A stretch of DNA of 64,000 bases from Kitasatospora sp. GAS204B (GCF_029892155.1 NZ_JARZAG010000011.1:1-64000); one strand, 5' to 3'; positions 33,350-41,926 are shown, counted from the first letter of the stretch. Notes: generated by a model not told the origin, from the letters alone. Program-made: numbers and translations.

Positions 33350-34276
33350 TCAGCGCCGACGGGCGAGGGCGACGCCGCCCAGGCAGAGGCAGCCGCCGGC
33401 CAGGCTCAGCAGAGCCGGCACCTCGCCGAGGATCGCCCAGGACATGACCACCACCAGCGCCGGGACGGCATAGGTGGTGGCGCCCATCCGGCCGGCGGTG
33501 GTGCGGGAGAGCGCGTAGGCCCAGGTGCTGAAGGCGAGCGCGGTGGGGAACAGGCCCAGGTAGACCAGGTTGAGCGTGGCCGACAGCGGGGCGTGGCCGA
33601 GCTGGCCGGCGAGCTGTCCGGAGAACGGCAGGCAGGCCACCGTGCCGATCAGGCAGCCGAAGGCGGTGGCCTGCAGCGCAGTCGCGTGCCGCAGCGCGGG
33701 CTTCTGGGCCACCACACCGGCCGCGTAGAGCAGGGCGGCGGCCAGGCAGAGCAGCACGCCCAGCACCGAGGAACCGCTGCCGCCCGACTGCGCGAGACCC
33801 ACCACCACCGCGCCCGCGAACGAGACGGCCATGCCGACCATCAACTGCCGCGGGAATCCCTCGCGCAGCAGCCAACCGCCCAGCAGCGCGATCAGCATCG
33901 GGCCGATGTTCACCACCATGGCGGCCGTGCCGGCGTCGACCTTCTGCTCGCCCCAGTTGAGCGCGACCATGTAGAGGCCGAACCAGAGCAGCCCGGAGAG
34001 CGCGATGCCCGGCCAGGCGGCGCGGGGTGGCAGGCCTTCGCGGCGGATGGCCCAGACGGCCAGCAGCGCGATCGAGCCGACGGTCAGCCGGCCCAGCGCG
34101 AGCGCACCAGGGCCGTAGTGCGCGGCGGCCGAACGGATCGCCACGAAGGCCGAGGCCCAGAGCAGCACGGTGACGGTGGCCGCGGCCATCGCCTTGGGGT
34201 TGAGCTTGGCACCGGGTGGGGCGGTGGTGGGGGCAGCGGTAGGGGCGGTGACTGCGGAGGGGGCGCCTTGGTCCAT
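33350..34276 (-). CDS. EamA family (DMT superfamily) transporter
   Basis: A 308-residue membrane protein with ten predicted helices in two EamA repeats (VTVLLWASAFVAIR in the first, VLLCLAAALLYAAG in the second). Such proteins usually export amino acids or metabolites. The ATG at 34276 is preceded by TAGCTT 7 bases upstream, a leaderless arrangement. A Pro/Ala-rich cytoplasmic tail of about 28 residues precedes the first helix. No obvious partner gene. Confidence 0.9.
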   Translation of the reverse strand: MDQGAPSAVTAPTAAPTTAPPGAKLNPKAMAAATVTVLLWASAFVAIRSAAAHYGPGALALGRLTVGSIALLAVWAIRREGLPPRAAWPGIALSGLLWFGLYMVALNWGEQKVDAGTAAMVVNIGPMLIALLGGWLLREGFPRQLMVGMAVSFAGAVVVGLAQSGGSGSSVLGVLLCLAAALLYAAGVVAQKPALRHATALQATAFGCLIGTVACLPFSGQLAGQLGHAPLSATLNLVYLGLFPTALAFSTWAYALSRTTAGRMGATTYAVPALVVVMSWAILGEVPALLSLAGGCLCLGGVALARRR

Positions 34277-34283
34277 GCGGGCC

Positions 34284-34289
34284 AAGCTA
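34284..34289 (-). promoter_or_regulatory. Candidate leaderless -10 element for the EamA gene
   Basis: TAGCTT on the minus strand, 7 bases, then the ATG at 34276. Confidence 0.45.
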
Positions 34290-34371
34290 GCCCGGGGTTG
34301 CCGGGGCGGCCAGGCAATTAGCGGCCGCCCGCGGGCCCCCGGCAGGGCGCCGGCGAGGACGGCAGGACGGT

Positions 34372-34800
34372 TCAGTCGGCGACCACGCCGTCCAGGTAGA
34401 CCCAGACGCCCTGGTCGCGCACGAAGCGGCTCTTCTCCCGCATGCTGCCGGAGAGGCCCTGTTCCTGGTAGCGGGCGACGAACTCCACCGTGCCCTCCTG
34501 GTGGAACGGGCCGCCCTCGGTGCTGCCCAGGATCTCCAGCCGCTGCCAGCGCAGTCGGGGATCGAAGTCGACGGCCGGCGGCCGGGTCTGCGGGTGCCAG
34601 CTGCGCAGCAGGTAGGCGGCGTCCTCGACCACGAAGGCGCTGAACCGCGAGCGCATCAGCTGCTCGGCGGTGGTCGCCTGGGCCAGGCCGCTGTGCAGCC
34701 GGCCGCAGCAGTCGGCGTAGCTCGCGGGCAGTCCGCACGGGCAGCGGTCCGGCGTGGCGGGGGCGGGGGCCGGGCGGGGCCTGGTGGGGCGTCGTGACAT
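34372..34800 (-). CDS. YchJ/UPF0225 family protein with SEC-C motif
   Basis: A 142-residue protein. The N-terminal SEC-C zinc motif is CPCGLPASYADCCGR (C-x-C and CC), and the body resembles an NTF2-like fold: SRFSAFVVEDAAYLLRSWHP, LEILGSTEGGPFHQEGTVEF, REKSRFVRDQGVWVYLDG. Family function is unknown; SEC-C zinc clusters often bind proteins. CAGAAT lies 6 bases before the ATG, a leaderless pattern. Confidence 0.9.
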   Translation of the reverse strand: MSRRPTRPRPAPAPATPDRCPCGLPASYADCCGRLHSGLAQATTAEQLMRSRFSAFVVEDAAYLLRSWHPQTRPPAVDFDPRLRWQRLEILGSTEGGPFHQEGTVEFVARYQEQGLSGSMREKSRFVRDQGVWVYLDGVVAD

Positions 34801-34856
34801 GGGTCCATTCTGACGGCTGCCCGAGGTGCCCGGCGCCAGGGGCGCCGGGCACGGGG

Positions 34857-34871
34857 CTGACGGTCCGTCAG
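34857..34871. repeat. 15-base palindrome at the end of the Rpf/LysM gene
   Basis: CTGACGGTCCGTCAG, identical to the copies at 27964 and 56524. The stop codon of the minus-strand gene (34868-34870) lies within it. Confidence 0.85.
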
Positions 34872-35893
34872 GGCAGCTGGAGCTGCTGACCGGGGTAGAT
34901 CAGGTCGGGGTTGGTGCCGACCGTGCCGAGGTTGTCCTGGTAGAGGTGCTGCCAGGTGTCGAGGTGGTGGCTCTGGGCGATGGTCCAGAGGTTGTCGCCG
35001 TGCTGGACGGTGTAGCCCTGGCCGGCGGCGGGGGACTGGGGGGTGCCGGGCGCGGCCGGGGTTGCCGGGGTGGTCGGATCGGCTACGGGCGCGCTGGTCG
35101 GGGCGGTGCTCGGCGTGCCAGTGGCGGGGGTGGTCGCGGTGCCGGCCGGGGGAGTGCTGCTCTGGGCCTGGGTCGGCGCCGCGGGGGCCTGGGTTGCCGG
35201 GGTCGGCGAGCTGGTCGGCGCCTGCGGGGTCGGGCTGGCGGTGGGCGCGGCGGCGTTGGTGGTGCCGGGCGCGGCCGGCGCCGGCGCCGGGGCCGTGGTG
35301 CCGGGGGCGGCCGGGTCCTGGGTCGGCGCAGCCGTCGACGTGGGCGCGGAGCCGGGCAGGGGGCTGGTCGAGGTGCCCGTCGAGGTGCTGGGCCCGATCG
35401 ACACGCCGATCACCGGCGCGGTCGGCGTGTCGGTGATCGGGGGTGCGGTCGTGGGCGCGGACGTCGACGCAGTGGGCGCGGGTGTGGGCACGGAGGTGGC
35501 GGTCGGTGCGGTCAGCCCCGCCACCGTCGCGCAGTTCCCCCAGACGCCCGGACCCTGGCCGGCGAGCAACTGCTCGGCCACCTTGATCTGCTGCGCCTCG
35601 GTCGCGTGCGAGGCCACCGCGCCGTACCGGTCGCCGCCGTTGGCGACCCAGTCCTGCTGGGTGAACTGCAGCCCGCCGTAGTGCCCGTTGCCCGTGTCGG
35701 CGCTCCAGTTGCCGCCGGTCTCGCACTGGGCCACCGTGTCCCAGGCCGTGGCCGGGGCGGCGTGCGCGCCGGTGGCCGTGAGCAGTGGCAGGGCCAGACC
35801 GGCGCCGGCCACGGTCGCGACGGCCACTGCGCGGTCGGCCTGGCTCGGCCGACGGTGGCGGCCCGGACCGGAGAACACCCCGGATATGCCCAT
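34868..35893 (-). CDS. Resuscitation-promoting factor-like protein with LysM domain
   Basis: A 341-residue secreted muralytic enzyme. A signal peptide (AVAVATVAGAGLALPLL, cleavage near AHA-A at residue 45) precedes the transglycosylase-like Rpf domain (48-122) with WDTVAQCETGGNW, where E58 is the catalytic glutamate and C57 pairs with C120. A long Thr/Pro/Ala-rich wall-spanning linker follows, and the C-terminal LysM (YTVQHGDNLWTIAQSHHL, ending YPGQQLQLP) binds peptidoglycan. Such enzymes remodel spore and hyphal walls and aid germination. The leader carries a c-di-AMP riboswitch, and GGAGAGGGA is the ribosome binding site. Confidence 0.93.
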   Translation of the reverse strand: MGISGVFSGPGRHRRPSQADRAVAVATVAGAGLALPLLTATGAHAAPATAWDTVAQCETGGNWSADTGNGHYGGLQFTQQDWVANGGDRYGAVASHATEAQQIKVAEQLLAGQGPGVWGNCATVAGLTAPTATSVPTPAPTASTSAPTTAPPITDTPTAPVIGVSIGPSTSTGTSTSPLPGSAPTSTAAPTQDPAAPGTTAPAPAPAAPGTTNAAAPTASPTPQAPTSSPTPATQAPAAPTQAQSSTPPAGTATTPATGTPSTAPTSAPVADPTTPATPAAPGTPQSPAAGQGYTVQHGDNLWTIAQSHHLDTWQHLYQDNLGTVGTNPDLIYPGQQLQLP

Positions 35894-35907
35894 GGAAGAT
35901 CCCTCTC

Positions 35908-36095
35908 CGCACGCCTGCGAGGTGAGCTGTCGGGTTCGGACCGGAGGCTGGCCCGGCCGTTCGCGCGGACGGATCCGGCGGACGGCTTCACCCCGAGCCG
36001 TACGGGGACGGCATGAATCCTGGGTCCCCCGCCCCTGCCCAGAGGTGTGTCGTGGTCCCGGGAGCGCGTTGGGCAGGACTCGGCGTACCGCGTCC
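35908..36095 (-). ncRNA. ydaO-yuaA type c-di-AMP riboswitch
   Basis: The leader of the Rpf/LysM gene carries conserved blocks of this class in order on the minus strand: CGCCGAGTCCTGCCC (about 36086-36072), GGGCAGGGGCGGGGGACCCA, CTCGGGGTGAAGCC, GGCCGGGCCAGCCTCC and finally CCGAACCCGACAGC...CGCAGGCG (about 35940-35913). UACGCC at the 5' end can pair with GGCGUG at the 3' end as stem P1. The ribosome binding site follows directly after P1, so ligand binding can influence either termination or translation. In S. coelicolor a related element controls rpfA; boundaries here are approximate. Confidence 0.85.
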
Positions 36096-36125
36096 GGGTG
36101 CCCGCACGGTGACGGGTTGCTGGGG

Positions 36126-36155
36126 AGACTAGACGGATCATCACCCTGATAACAA
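36126..36155 (-). promoter_or_regulatory. Promoter upstream of the riboswitch
   Basis: On the minus strand TTGTTA (36155-36150), an 18-base spacer and TAGTCT (36131-36126). The predicted start near 36119 gives a leader of about 225 bases that contains the whole riboswitch. Confidence 0.6.
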
Positions 36156-36307
36156 CCCCGCATCGCACACGTCACACGCGAATCACGGCAGCTGGGCGAT
36201 GCTCCGTACCGGGAACACCGCGCGCTGTCGCGGCCGATTCGCCTCCCGGCCCGCTAGTTTGGCGGTGGAACAGCCGATCAGTTGCTTCAGTTGCTGAGGA
36301 GAGGCCG

Positions 36308-36733
36308 ATGGCCGACGAAGTCAAGATCCGTGAACTGTTCGCCGCCCAACGGACCGGCGTGCTGGTGACCCTGAAACGGGACGGGCGGCCCCAGCTCTCC
36401 AATGTCCGCTATGCGTACGACCCGGCTCGGGAGCTGATCCGGGTCTCGATCACCGCCGATCGCGTGAAGGCGAAGAACCTGGCCCGCGACCCGCGGGCGA
36501 GCCTGTACGCGACCAGCCCGGACTACGGGACCTGGGCGGTGGCCGAGGGCACCGCCGAGCTGACGCCGGTGGCCGCCGCCGAGGACGACGCCACCGTCGA
36601 GGAGTTGGTCGACCTCTACCGCACGCTGTCAGGCGAGCACCCGGACTGGGACGAGTACCGCGCGGCGATGGTCCGCGATCGCCGGCTGGTGGTCGAACTG
36701 CACGTCGAGCACCTGTACGGCCAGACGCCCTGA
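36308..36733 (+). CDS. PPOX class F420/flavin-dependent oxidoreductase
   Basis: A 141-residue split-barrel protein of the FDOR-B type. Characteristic strands are RTGVLVTLKRDGRPQLSNVR, RVSITADRVKAKNLARDP and WAVAEGTAELTPV. Basic residues (K/R in the VKAKNL segment) suggest binding of the phosphate of FMN or coenzyme F420. It probably acts as a small-molecule reductase. The ribosome binding site GAGGAGAGG is strong. A hairpin terminator follows. Confidence 0.88.
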   Translation: MADEVKIRELFAAQRTGVLVTLKRDGRPQLSNVRYAYDPARELIRVSITADRVKAKNLARDPRASLYATSPDYGTWAVAEGTAELTPVAAAEDDATVEELVDLYRTLSGEHPDWDEYRAAMVRDRRLVVELHVEHLYGQTP

Positions 36734-36740
36734 CGCTGGA

Positions 36741-36780
36741 CGGCCGGGCGGCGCAAGGGAGTTGCCCACCCGCCCGGCCG
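36741..36780 (+). terminator. Terminator after the F420/flavin oxidoreductase gene
   Basis: An 11-base perfect stem (36741-36751 with 36770-36780) with an inner GCAA/TTGC pairing. Confidence 0.7.
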
Positions 36781-36887
36781 AGCGGGTTTGCCCGATCGGC
36801 GGACATCGCGCCGCGCACCACCGCACCATAGGGGGCACGCGCGCCCGACCGGGATGCGGTGGGCGCACCGGGAGCGAGGTGAGGGCT

Positions 36888-37478
36888 GTGCACGAGTTGG
36901 AGCCGGCCATCGAGGCGGCCGAGGGCGATCCGCACTGGTGGTGGGAGGTGGACGCCGCGCTGATGGGCAAGGCGGCCGCCTTGGACGTGGCCATGTACTG
37001 GGCCCGGGGGCTGACCAACTGGGCGGCCAGATACGACCCCCGGGTGGCCGGCGGCGATCTGGCGGCGGTGCGGACCCTGCTCGGCCTGGCGGTCTACCGC
37101 GCGGCCCAGGGCGAGGGCGTCACCGATCCGGGCCGGATCCCCACCCTGCTGCCGCTGCTGACGCTCGCTCGCGGCGTGGCCAGGACCACCGCGGAGGTCC
37201 GCCCGCTCGGCTACGGTGACCGGGGGCGGCTGCGGCTGGCCGACCGGGCCCGGCTGCGGACCGCGTTGGACGACCCGGATCAGGCCGTCTTCGAGCGGCT
37301 GCGCAAGGAGACGGTCCTGGTGCTGGTGGCCAACACCGACCACGCGCGCACCGAGATGTGCCGCCGGTCCAACGACGCGACGGTCTGGAAGGACCGCCCG
37401 CTGATCACCATCAACTCGCGTGAGCCGCAGCTGCCGGAGCACGGGGCGCTGCCCTGGGACTGGTACAGCACCGGCTGA
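36888..37478 (+). CDS. Actinobacterial hypothetical protein
   Basis: A protein of 196 residues starting at GTG 36888 (GGAGCGAGG upstream; GTG 36879 is an alternative). It begins HELEPAIEAAEGDPHWWWEV, with a conspicuous WWW, and continues with helices (AALDVAMYWARGLTNWAARY, TLLGLAVYRAAQGEG) and a C-terminal segment TVLVLVANTDHARTEMCRRS. It is soluble and lacks a signal peptide. No catalytic motif or family is recognised. Confidence 0.6.
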   Translation: MHELEPAIEAAEGDPHWWWEVDAALMGKAAALDVAMYWARGLTNWAARYDPRVAGGDLAAVRTLLGLAVYRAAQGEGVTDPGRIPTLLPLLTLARGVARTTAEVRPLGYGDRGRLRLADRARLRTALDDPDQAVFERLRKETVLVLVANTDHARTEMCRRSNDATVWKDRPLITINSREPQLPEHGALPWDWYSTG

Positions 37479-37639
37479 CCGCGCCGGCCCGGTCGATCCG
37501 CCGAGCCACCCGGCCGCCGACCGGCCGCCCCGGTCGTGCCTGCCGTGGCGGCTCTCCCGTACGCTCTGGGGTCCGCGGGCCGAATACACCCGGCCGGCGC
37601 GAGACAACGGCACTGTGCGGTACAGGGGGAGAGCAGAGC

Positions 37640-38902
37640 ATGAGCGGCGATGACGTGTGGCGGGCGCCGGATCCGGAGCCCGATCCGGCGCCGGGGCAGC
37701 CGGGCGGCGGGCAGGCCGACGCGGCGGCGCCGAGTGACCGGCCGGGCGCCGCCGGCCCGTACCCGCCGCCACCGCCGCCGTACCAGCAGGCCTACCAAGC
37801 CACTCAGGGCTACCAGGGCCCGTACCCCGGCGCCGCGCCGGGTGGTTGGCCGCCGCCCTGGGCGGGTTGGGGCGTTCGGCCCGCGCCGCCCAAGCCCGGG
37901 GTGATACCGCTGGCCCCGCTCGGGCTCGGCGACGTGCTCAGCGGTGTCTTCACCACCATGCGCCGCTACGTCAAGCCGCTGCTGCTGCCGCTGCTCGGCG
38001 TGCTGGCGGCCGCCGCCGTGCTGTTCACCGTCTACGGCACCGTGGGCTACCTGCTGACCTCGGGGACCTTCCAGCAGTTGTCGGACCAGACCGCGGCCCA
38101 GCCGACCGACAGCCAGGGTTTCACCATCGGCGTGCTCGCCATCGTCGGCGGGCTCCTGCTGCTGCTCTGCTTCCTGGCGTTCTCGCTGGTGGCGAGCGTG
38201 TCGAGTGCGGCGGTGCTGCGGCACGCCGTGGTCGGCCGCCCGGTGACGGCCGGTCAGCTCTGGTCGCAGGCCCGCCCCCACCTGTGGCGGGTGCTCGGTG
38301 CCCAGCTGCTGCTCGCCGCGGCCGGGCTCGCCGCGGTGCTGGTCGCGCTGGTGCCGGCCACCGTGCTCGGGCTGCTGACCGACAGCGGTGCCGTGTTCGG
38401 CGTGCTGGCGGTGCTCCTGCTGCTGGTGGTGCTGGGGCTCGGCGGCTACGCCGGGGTGCGGCTGACCCTGCTGGTCCCGGTGGTGGTGCTGGAGAACCGG
38501 CGCCCGGTCGCCGCGATCCGCCGGGCCTGGACGCTCAACCACGGCGCCTGGTGGCGCAGTCTGGGCATCCCGTACCTGATCCGGATGATCGGATCCTTCG
38601 TCAGCCAGGCGATTCTGGCCCCGGCCTGGGTGATCGGCGTGATCGGGCTCGGCCTCACCGCCGGCGATCGGGTCGACCAGTACGGGGACACCGTGTCCGG
38701 CGGCCCCTCGGCCTTCGGCGTGGTCTTCTGCATCGCCTTCGTGCTGCTGGGCCTGGGCGTCGCGACGGTGCTCACCGCACCGATCACGCCGCTGACCGAC
38801 GGGCTGCTCTACGTCGACCGGCGGATTCGCCGCGAGGCACTGGCCGACTCGCTCGCGGCGCAGGTCGGAATCCCCGTTCCACCGCGTACTCCTGGCGTCT
38901 AG
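37640..38902 (+). CDS. Multi-pass membrane protein with proline/tyrosine-rich N-terminus
   Basis: A 420-residue protein. Residues 1-85 are a low-complexity Pro/Gly/Tyr/Gln-rich tail (YPPPPPPYQQAYQATQGYQ) typical of proteins that gather at actinobacterial cell poles or septa. About six membrane helices follow (LLLPLLGVLAAAAVLFTVYG, LLLLLCFLAFSLVASV, LLLAAAGLAAVLVALV). The sequence between helices (VLENRRPVAAIRRAWTLNHG) matches the membrane domain associated with some glycerophosphodiester phosphodiesterases, without the catalytic domain. Function unknown. A perfect 42-base palindrome ends the gene. Confidence 0.8.
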   Translation: MSGDDVWRAPDPEPDPAPGQPGGGQADAAAPSDRPGAAGPYPPPPPPYQQAYQATQGYQGPYPGAAPGGWPPPWAGWGVRPAPPKPGVIPLAPLGLGDVLSGVFTTMRRYVKPLLLPLLGVLAAAAVLFTVYGTVGYLLTSGTFQQLSDQTAAQPTDSQGFTIGVLAIVGGLLLLLCFLAFSLVASVSSAAVLRHAVVGRPVTAGQLWSQARPHLWRVLGAQLLLAAAGLAAVLVALVPATVLGLLTDSGAVFGVLAVLLLLVVLGLGGYAGVRLTLLVPVVVLENRRPVAAIRRAWTLNHGAWWRSLGIPYLIRMIGSFVSQAILAPAWVIGVIGLGLTAGDRVDQYGDTVSGGPSAFGVVFCIAFVLLGLGVATVLTAPITPLTDGLLYVDRRIRREALADSLAAQVGIPVPPRTPGV

Positions 38903-38908
38903 GACGTG

Positions 38909-38950
38909 AACGCCGCTGCCGACCGGCGCGCGCCGGTCGGCAGCGGCGTT
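38909..38950. terminator. Perfect 42-base palindromic terminator
   Basis: Twenty-base arms (38909-38928 and 38931-38950) flank a CG centre, so all 42 bases are self-complementary. It lies between convergent genes and can serve both. Confidence 0.9.
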
Positions 38951-38958
38951 CCATGCCG

Positions 38959-39528
38959 TCACATGCCGAGGCTCGTCACCCACGCCTCGATGTCCAGGAC
39001 CTCCGCCTGCCGGGGGAACACCTTCTCGGTGAGCACCCGGTGCACCTCGGGGTCGGCGTCCAGGCAGCCGTCGGCCAGCACGGTGAGGCCGAAGTCGAGG
39101 TCGGCGGCCTCGCGCAGGGTGGAGAGCACCACGCCGCTGGTGGCGATGCCGGTCAGCACCAGGTGCTCGATCCCGCCGGCGCGCAGCACCAGGGCGAGGT
39201 CGCTGCCAGCGAAGGCGCTGACCCGCTTCTTGGTGACGACCGGTTCGCCGTCCTTCGGCGCGACCTCGTCCGAGACCTGGGTGCCGGGGTCGGTGTCGGT
39301 GAAGGCGCCGCTGAGCCGCAGGGCGCCGAAGGTCTTGTTGCGGGGGCTGATCTCCGGGTGGCCGGCCCGGAAGCCGACCACCACGTAGATCACCGGGATC
39401 CCGGCGGCGCGGGCGGCCTCGACGGCGCCGGCCAGCCGGGGGAGGTACTCAGGGGCGGGGAAGCGGTCCACGATGGTCCGCTGAACGTCCATCACCAGCA
39501 GGGCGCTGTTCGCGGGGTGCTGCGTCAT
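38959..39528 (-). CDS. Isochorismatase-like cysteine hydrolase
   Basis: A 189-residue hydrolase. The catalytic Asp is in ALLVMDVQRTIVDRF and the lysine in VVTKKRVSAFAGSDL. The cis-peptide region reads VLTGIATSGVVLSTLREAAD, where the position usually occupied by the catalytic Cys (GVATDVCV in typical members) appears to be Ser or Gly, so activity may be changed. It is the last gene of a marR-MFS-hydrolase operon, starting within the stop of the transporter (ATGA). Confidence 0.85.
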   Translation of the reverse strand: MTQHPANSALLVMDVQRTIVDRFPAPEYLPRLAGAVEAARAAGIPVIYVVVGFRAGHPEISPRNKTFGALRLSGAFTDTDPGTQVSDEVAPKDGEPVVTKKRVSAFAGSDLALVLRAGGIEHLVLTGIATSGVVLSTLREAADLDFGLTVLADGCLDADPEVHRVLTEKVFPRQAEVLDIEAWVTSLGM

Positions 39529-41294
39529 CGCTGAGGTCCTTTCACTGCGGGGGTCTTGGTGTCGGAGCCGGCCCGGTCCGAGTCGGGGTGCTGTCCGGCT
39601 CCGGCCTGGCCGCTCCTGGCGGCGCGCGGGCCGCGCAGCGCCGAGGCGAGCGCGCCGATCAGGGCCAGCGCGGCGGCCGCGCTGAAGACGGTGACCAGGC
39701 CGTGGTGGAACGGGCCGGAGACCAGTTCGGGGAAGAACCGGTTGCCGGTCAGCACCTGCGAGTTGGCCGCCGGCAGGCTGTGCAGTACGCCGCTGGGGCC
39801 GAGCAGCTGACCGATCGGGTTCTTGCCGAGGAAGGTGGCGAAGAGCGTGCTCACCGGCGGCAGCCCGGCCACCTGCTGCGCCGTCGCGGGCGGCACCTGC
39901 TGCGCGGTCAGGCCACTCTGCAGCGCGTGCGGCAGCGAGCCGGCCAGGCCGACGATCATCAGCGAGAAGAACAGGCCGATCGACAGCGCGGTGCCGGAGT
40001 TCTGGAAGGTGGAGCGCATGCCGGAGGCCACGCCGCGCTGCTCCGGCGGCACGCTGCCCATGATCGCCGAGGTGTTCGGCGCCGAGAACATGCCCTGGCC
40101 GATCCCGCTGACCAGCAGGAGGGCCGAGAAGGCGGGGTAGGGGAAGTCGACCGGCAGCAGCATCAGGCCGATGAAGGCGGCGGCCACCAGGAGCAGCCCG
40201 CTGGTGGCGAAGAGCCGCGCGCCGTACCGGTCGGAGAGGTAGCCGGAGATCGGACCGCCGAGCAGGAAGCCGACGGTCAGCGGCAGCATGAAGATGCCGG
40301 CCCAGAGCGGGGTGCGCTCGAAGGAGTAGCCGTGCAGCGGCAGCCAGATCCCCTGCAGCCAGATGATCAGCATGAACTGCATGCCGCCGCGGGCGATCGC
40401 GATCAGCAGCGCCGCCAGGTTCCCGGCGGCGAACGCGCGGATCTTGAACAGCCGCAGCTGGAACATCGGTTCGGCGATCCGGGTCTCCGCGACGCAGAAG
40501 GTGGCGAGCAGCGCCAGGCCGGCGCCCAGGCCGCCCAGCACCCAGGGGTTGGTCCAGCCGGTGGGGTGGCCGCCGTAGGGCTGGATGCCGTAGGTGATCG
40601 CGGCGAGCAGGCAGGCGGCGCCCCCGGTGAAGGTCAGGTTGCCGACCCAGTCGATCCGCCCGGGCCTGCGGGTGCCGGTCTCCCGCAGGCTGCGGTACGA
40701 CCAGAAGGTGCCCAGCACCCCGACCGGCACGCTGACCCAGAAGACCGCGCGCCAGTCGATGGTGGCCAGCACGCCGCCGACCAGCAGGCCGAGGAACATG
40801 CCCATCAGCGCGGTGATCTGGTTGATGCCCAGGGCCATGCCGCGCTGGCGGGTCGGGAAGGCGTCGGTGAGGATCGCCGCCGAGTTCGCCGTCAGCATCG
40901 ATCCGCCGACGGCCTGCACGATCCGGAAGCCGATCAGCCAGAGCGCCCCGCCCCCGCCCTTGAGCGGATCGAGCGAGAGGGCCAGCGAGGCGGCGGCGAA
41001 GATCGCGAAGCCCAGGTTGTACATCCGGACCCGGCCGAACATGTCGCCGAGCCGTCCGAGTGCCACCACCAGCACGGCGGTGACCAGGGTGTAGCCGAGG
41101 ATCATCCAGAGCAGGTAGCCGATGTTGGCGGGAGCCAGCGGGTCCAGGCCGATGCCGCGGAAGATCGCCGGCAGCGAGATGATCACGATCGAGCCGTCGA
41201 TGGTCGCGATCAGCACGCCCATCGTGGTGTTGGAGAGGGCGATCCACTTGTAGCGCCCGCCGTCCGGCTCCTTGGCTATCGCGGTCGCCGGCAT
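39525..41294 (-). CDS. MFS transporter, DHA2 (14-helix) drug efflux family
   Basis: A 589-residue proton-coupled exporter. Motif A is GRLGDMFGRVRMYN, motif C-like GINQITALMGMFLGLLVGG, and an enlarged extracytoplasmic loop of about 70 residues lies before the last helix (QSGLTAQQVPPATAQQ). The ATG at 41294 is spaced 6 bases after GGAGGG; a GTG at 41297 overlaps the MarR stop and is an alternative. Control by the co-transcribed MarR repressor is likely, making the operon an inducible efflux and detoxification unit. Confidence 0.92.
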   Translation of the reverse strand: MPATAIAKEPDGGRYKWIALSNTTMGVLIATIDGSIVIISLPAIFRGIGLDPLAPANIGYLLWMILGYTLVTAVLVVALGRLGDMFGRVRMYNLGFAIFAAASLALSLDPLKGGGGALWLIGFRIVQAVGGSMLTANSAAILTDAFPTRQRGMALGINQITALMGMFLGLLVGGVLATIDWRAVFWVSVPVGVLGTFWSYRSLRETGTRRPGRIDWVGNLTFTGGAACLLAAITYGIQPYGGHPTGWTNPWVLGGLGAGLALLATFCVAETRIAEPMFQLRLFKIRAFAAGNLAALLIAIARGGMQFMLIIWLQGIWLPLHGYSFERTPLWAGIFMLPLTVGFLLGGPISGYLSDRYGARLFATSGLLLVAAAFIGLMLLPVDFPYPAFSALLLVSGIGQGMFSAPNTSAIMGSVPPEQRGVASGMRSTFQNSGTALSIGLFFSLMIVGLAGSLPHALQSGLTAQQVPPATAQQVAGLPPVSTLFATFLGKNPIGQLLGPSGVLHSLPAANSQVLTGNRFFPELVSGPFHHGLVTVFSAAAALALIGALASALRGPRAARSGQAGAGQHPDSDRAGSDTKTPAVKGPQR

Positions 41295-41761
41295 CACAGT
41301 CCCTCCGCCAGGCGTTCGAGCAGCGGCAGCGTGGCGCGCAGCTGCTGCCGCTCCTCGTCGGTGAACTCGGTGCCGAGGGTGGCGGCCAGCAGCCGCACCG
41401 ACTCCGAGCGGCGCTCGGTGAGCACCTGGCGGCCCGCTCCGGTGAGCGTCATGATCACCCGGCGGCCGTCGCTGGGGTCCGGTCGCCGGCTCACCAGGCC
41501 GCGCTCCTCCAGCCCGGCCAGCGTGGTGGCCATCGCCTGCGGGCGCACTCGCTCCAACTCGGCGAGCGCACCGGGCGAATTGGCGCCCTCCCGGTCCAGC
41601 CGGGCCAGCACGGACACCTCGGAGTGCGCCAGGTCCCCCGAGATGTGGGCCTGCCGCACCCGGCGGGCGATCCGGCCGACGATCAGCCGCAGCGTCGCCG
41701 CGAGCTCCTCCGGGCTGTCTCCGGGTGGTGGATCCGCGGCGAGTGGTGGTGTGGTCTGCAT
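41294..41761 (-). CDS. MarR family transcriptional regulator
   Basis: A 155-residue winged-helix regulator. The DNA-binding region is in SVLARLDREGANSPGALAEL, ATTLAGLEERGLVSRRPDP and the wing DGRRVIMTLTGAG. ATG 41761 is chosen; a TTG at 41785 is possible but would start inside the AT-rich control region. The stop overlaps the MFS start. MarR proteins usually repress their own operon until a phenolic or lipophilic ligand binds. Confidence 0.9.
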   Translation of the reverse strand: MQTTPPLAADPPPGDSPEELAATLRLIVGRIARRVRQAHISGDLAHSEVSVLARLDREGANSPGALAELERVRPQAMATTLAGLEERGLVSRRPDPSDGRRVIMTLTGAGRQVLTERRSESVRLLAATLGTEFTDEERQQLRATLPLLERLAEGL

Positions 41762-41790
41762 AAGTAATAACAATAGCTTAATCAATCTGC
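41759..41790 (-). promoter_or_regulatory. AT-rich promoter/operator of the marR operon
   Basis: An unusually AT-rich stretch around the MarR start. It contains TAAG-N12-CTTA and TATTGT 8 bases before the ATG, so it may combine a leaderless promoter with a MarR operator. Confidence 0.5.
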
Positions 41791-41926
41791 CGTAACTACC
41801 CCCGCTGCCTCATTAGCCCGGACGGTTGGCGGTCCCGTCGTGTCGCGGGCCCGAAGTCACCGGGCGGGGCCGGATCTGCGGCAGCGTCGGAGCGATACCC
41901 ACCGTCGTTCGAGAGAGGCCGCAGCC

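Noticed and set aside
39588..41795. 735-codon plus-strand frame across the MFS and marR genes
   Set aside because: Spans two real, overlapping minus-strand genes and is mainly Gln/Arg/Gly-rich; a G+C-bias artefact.
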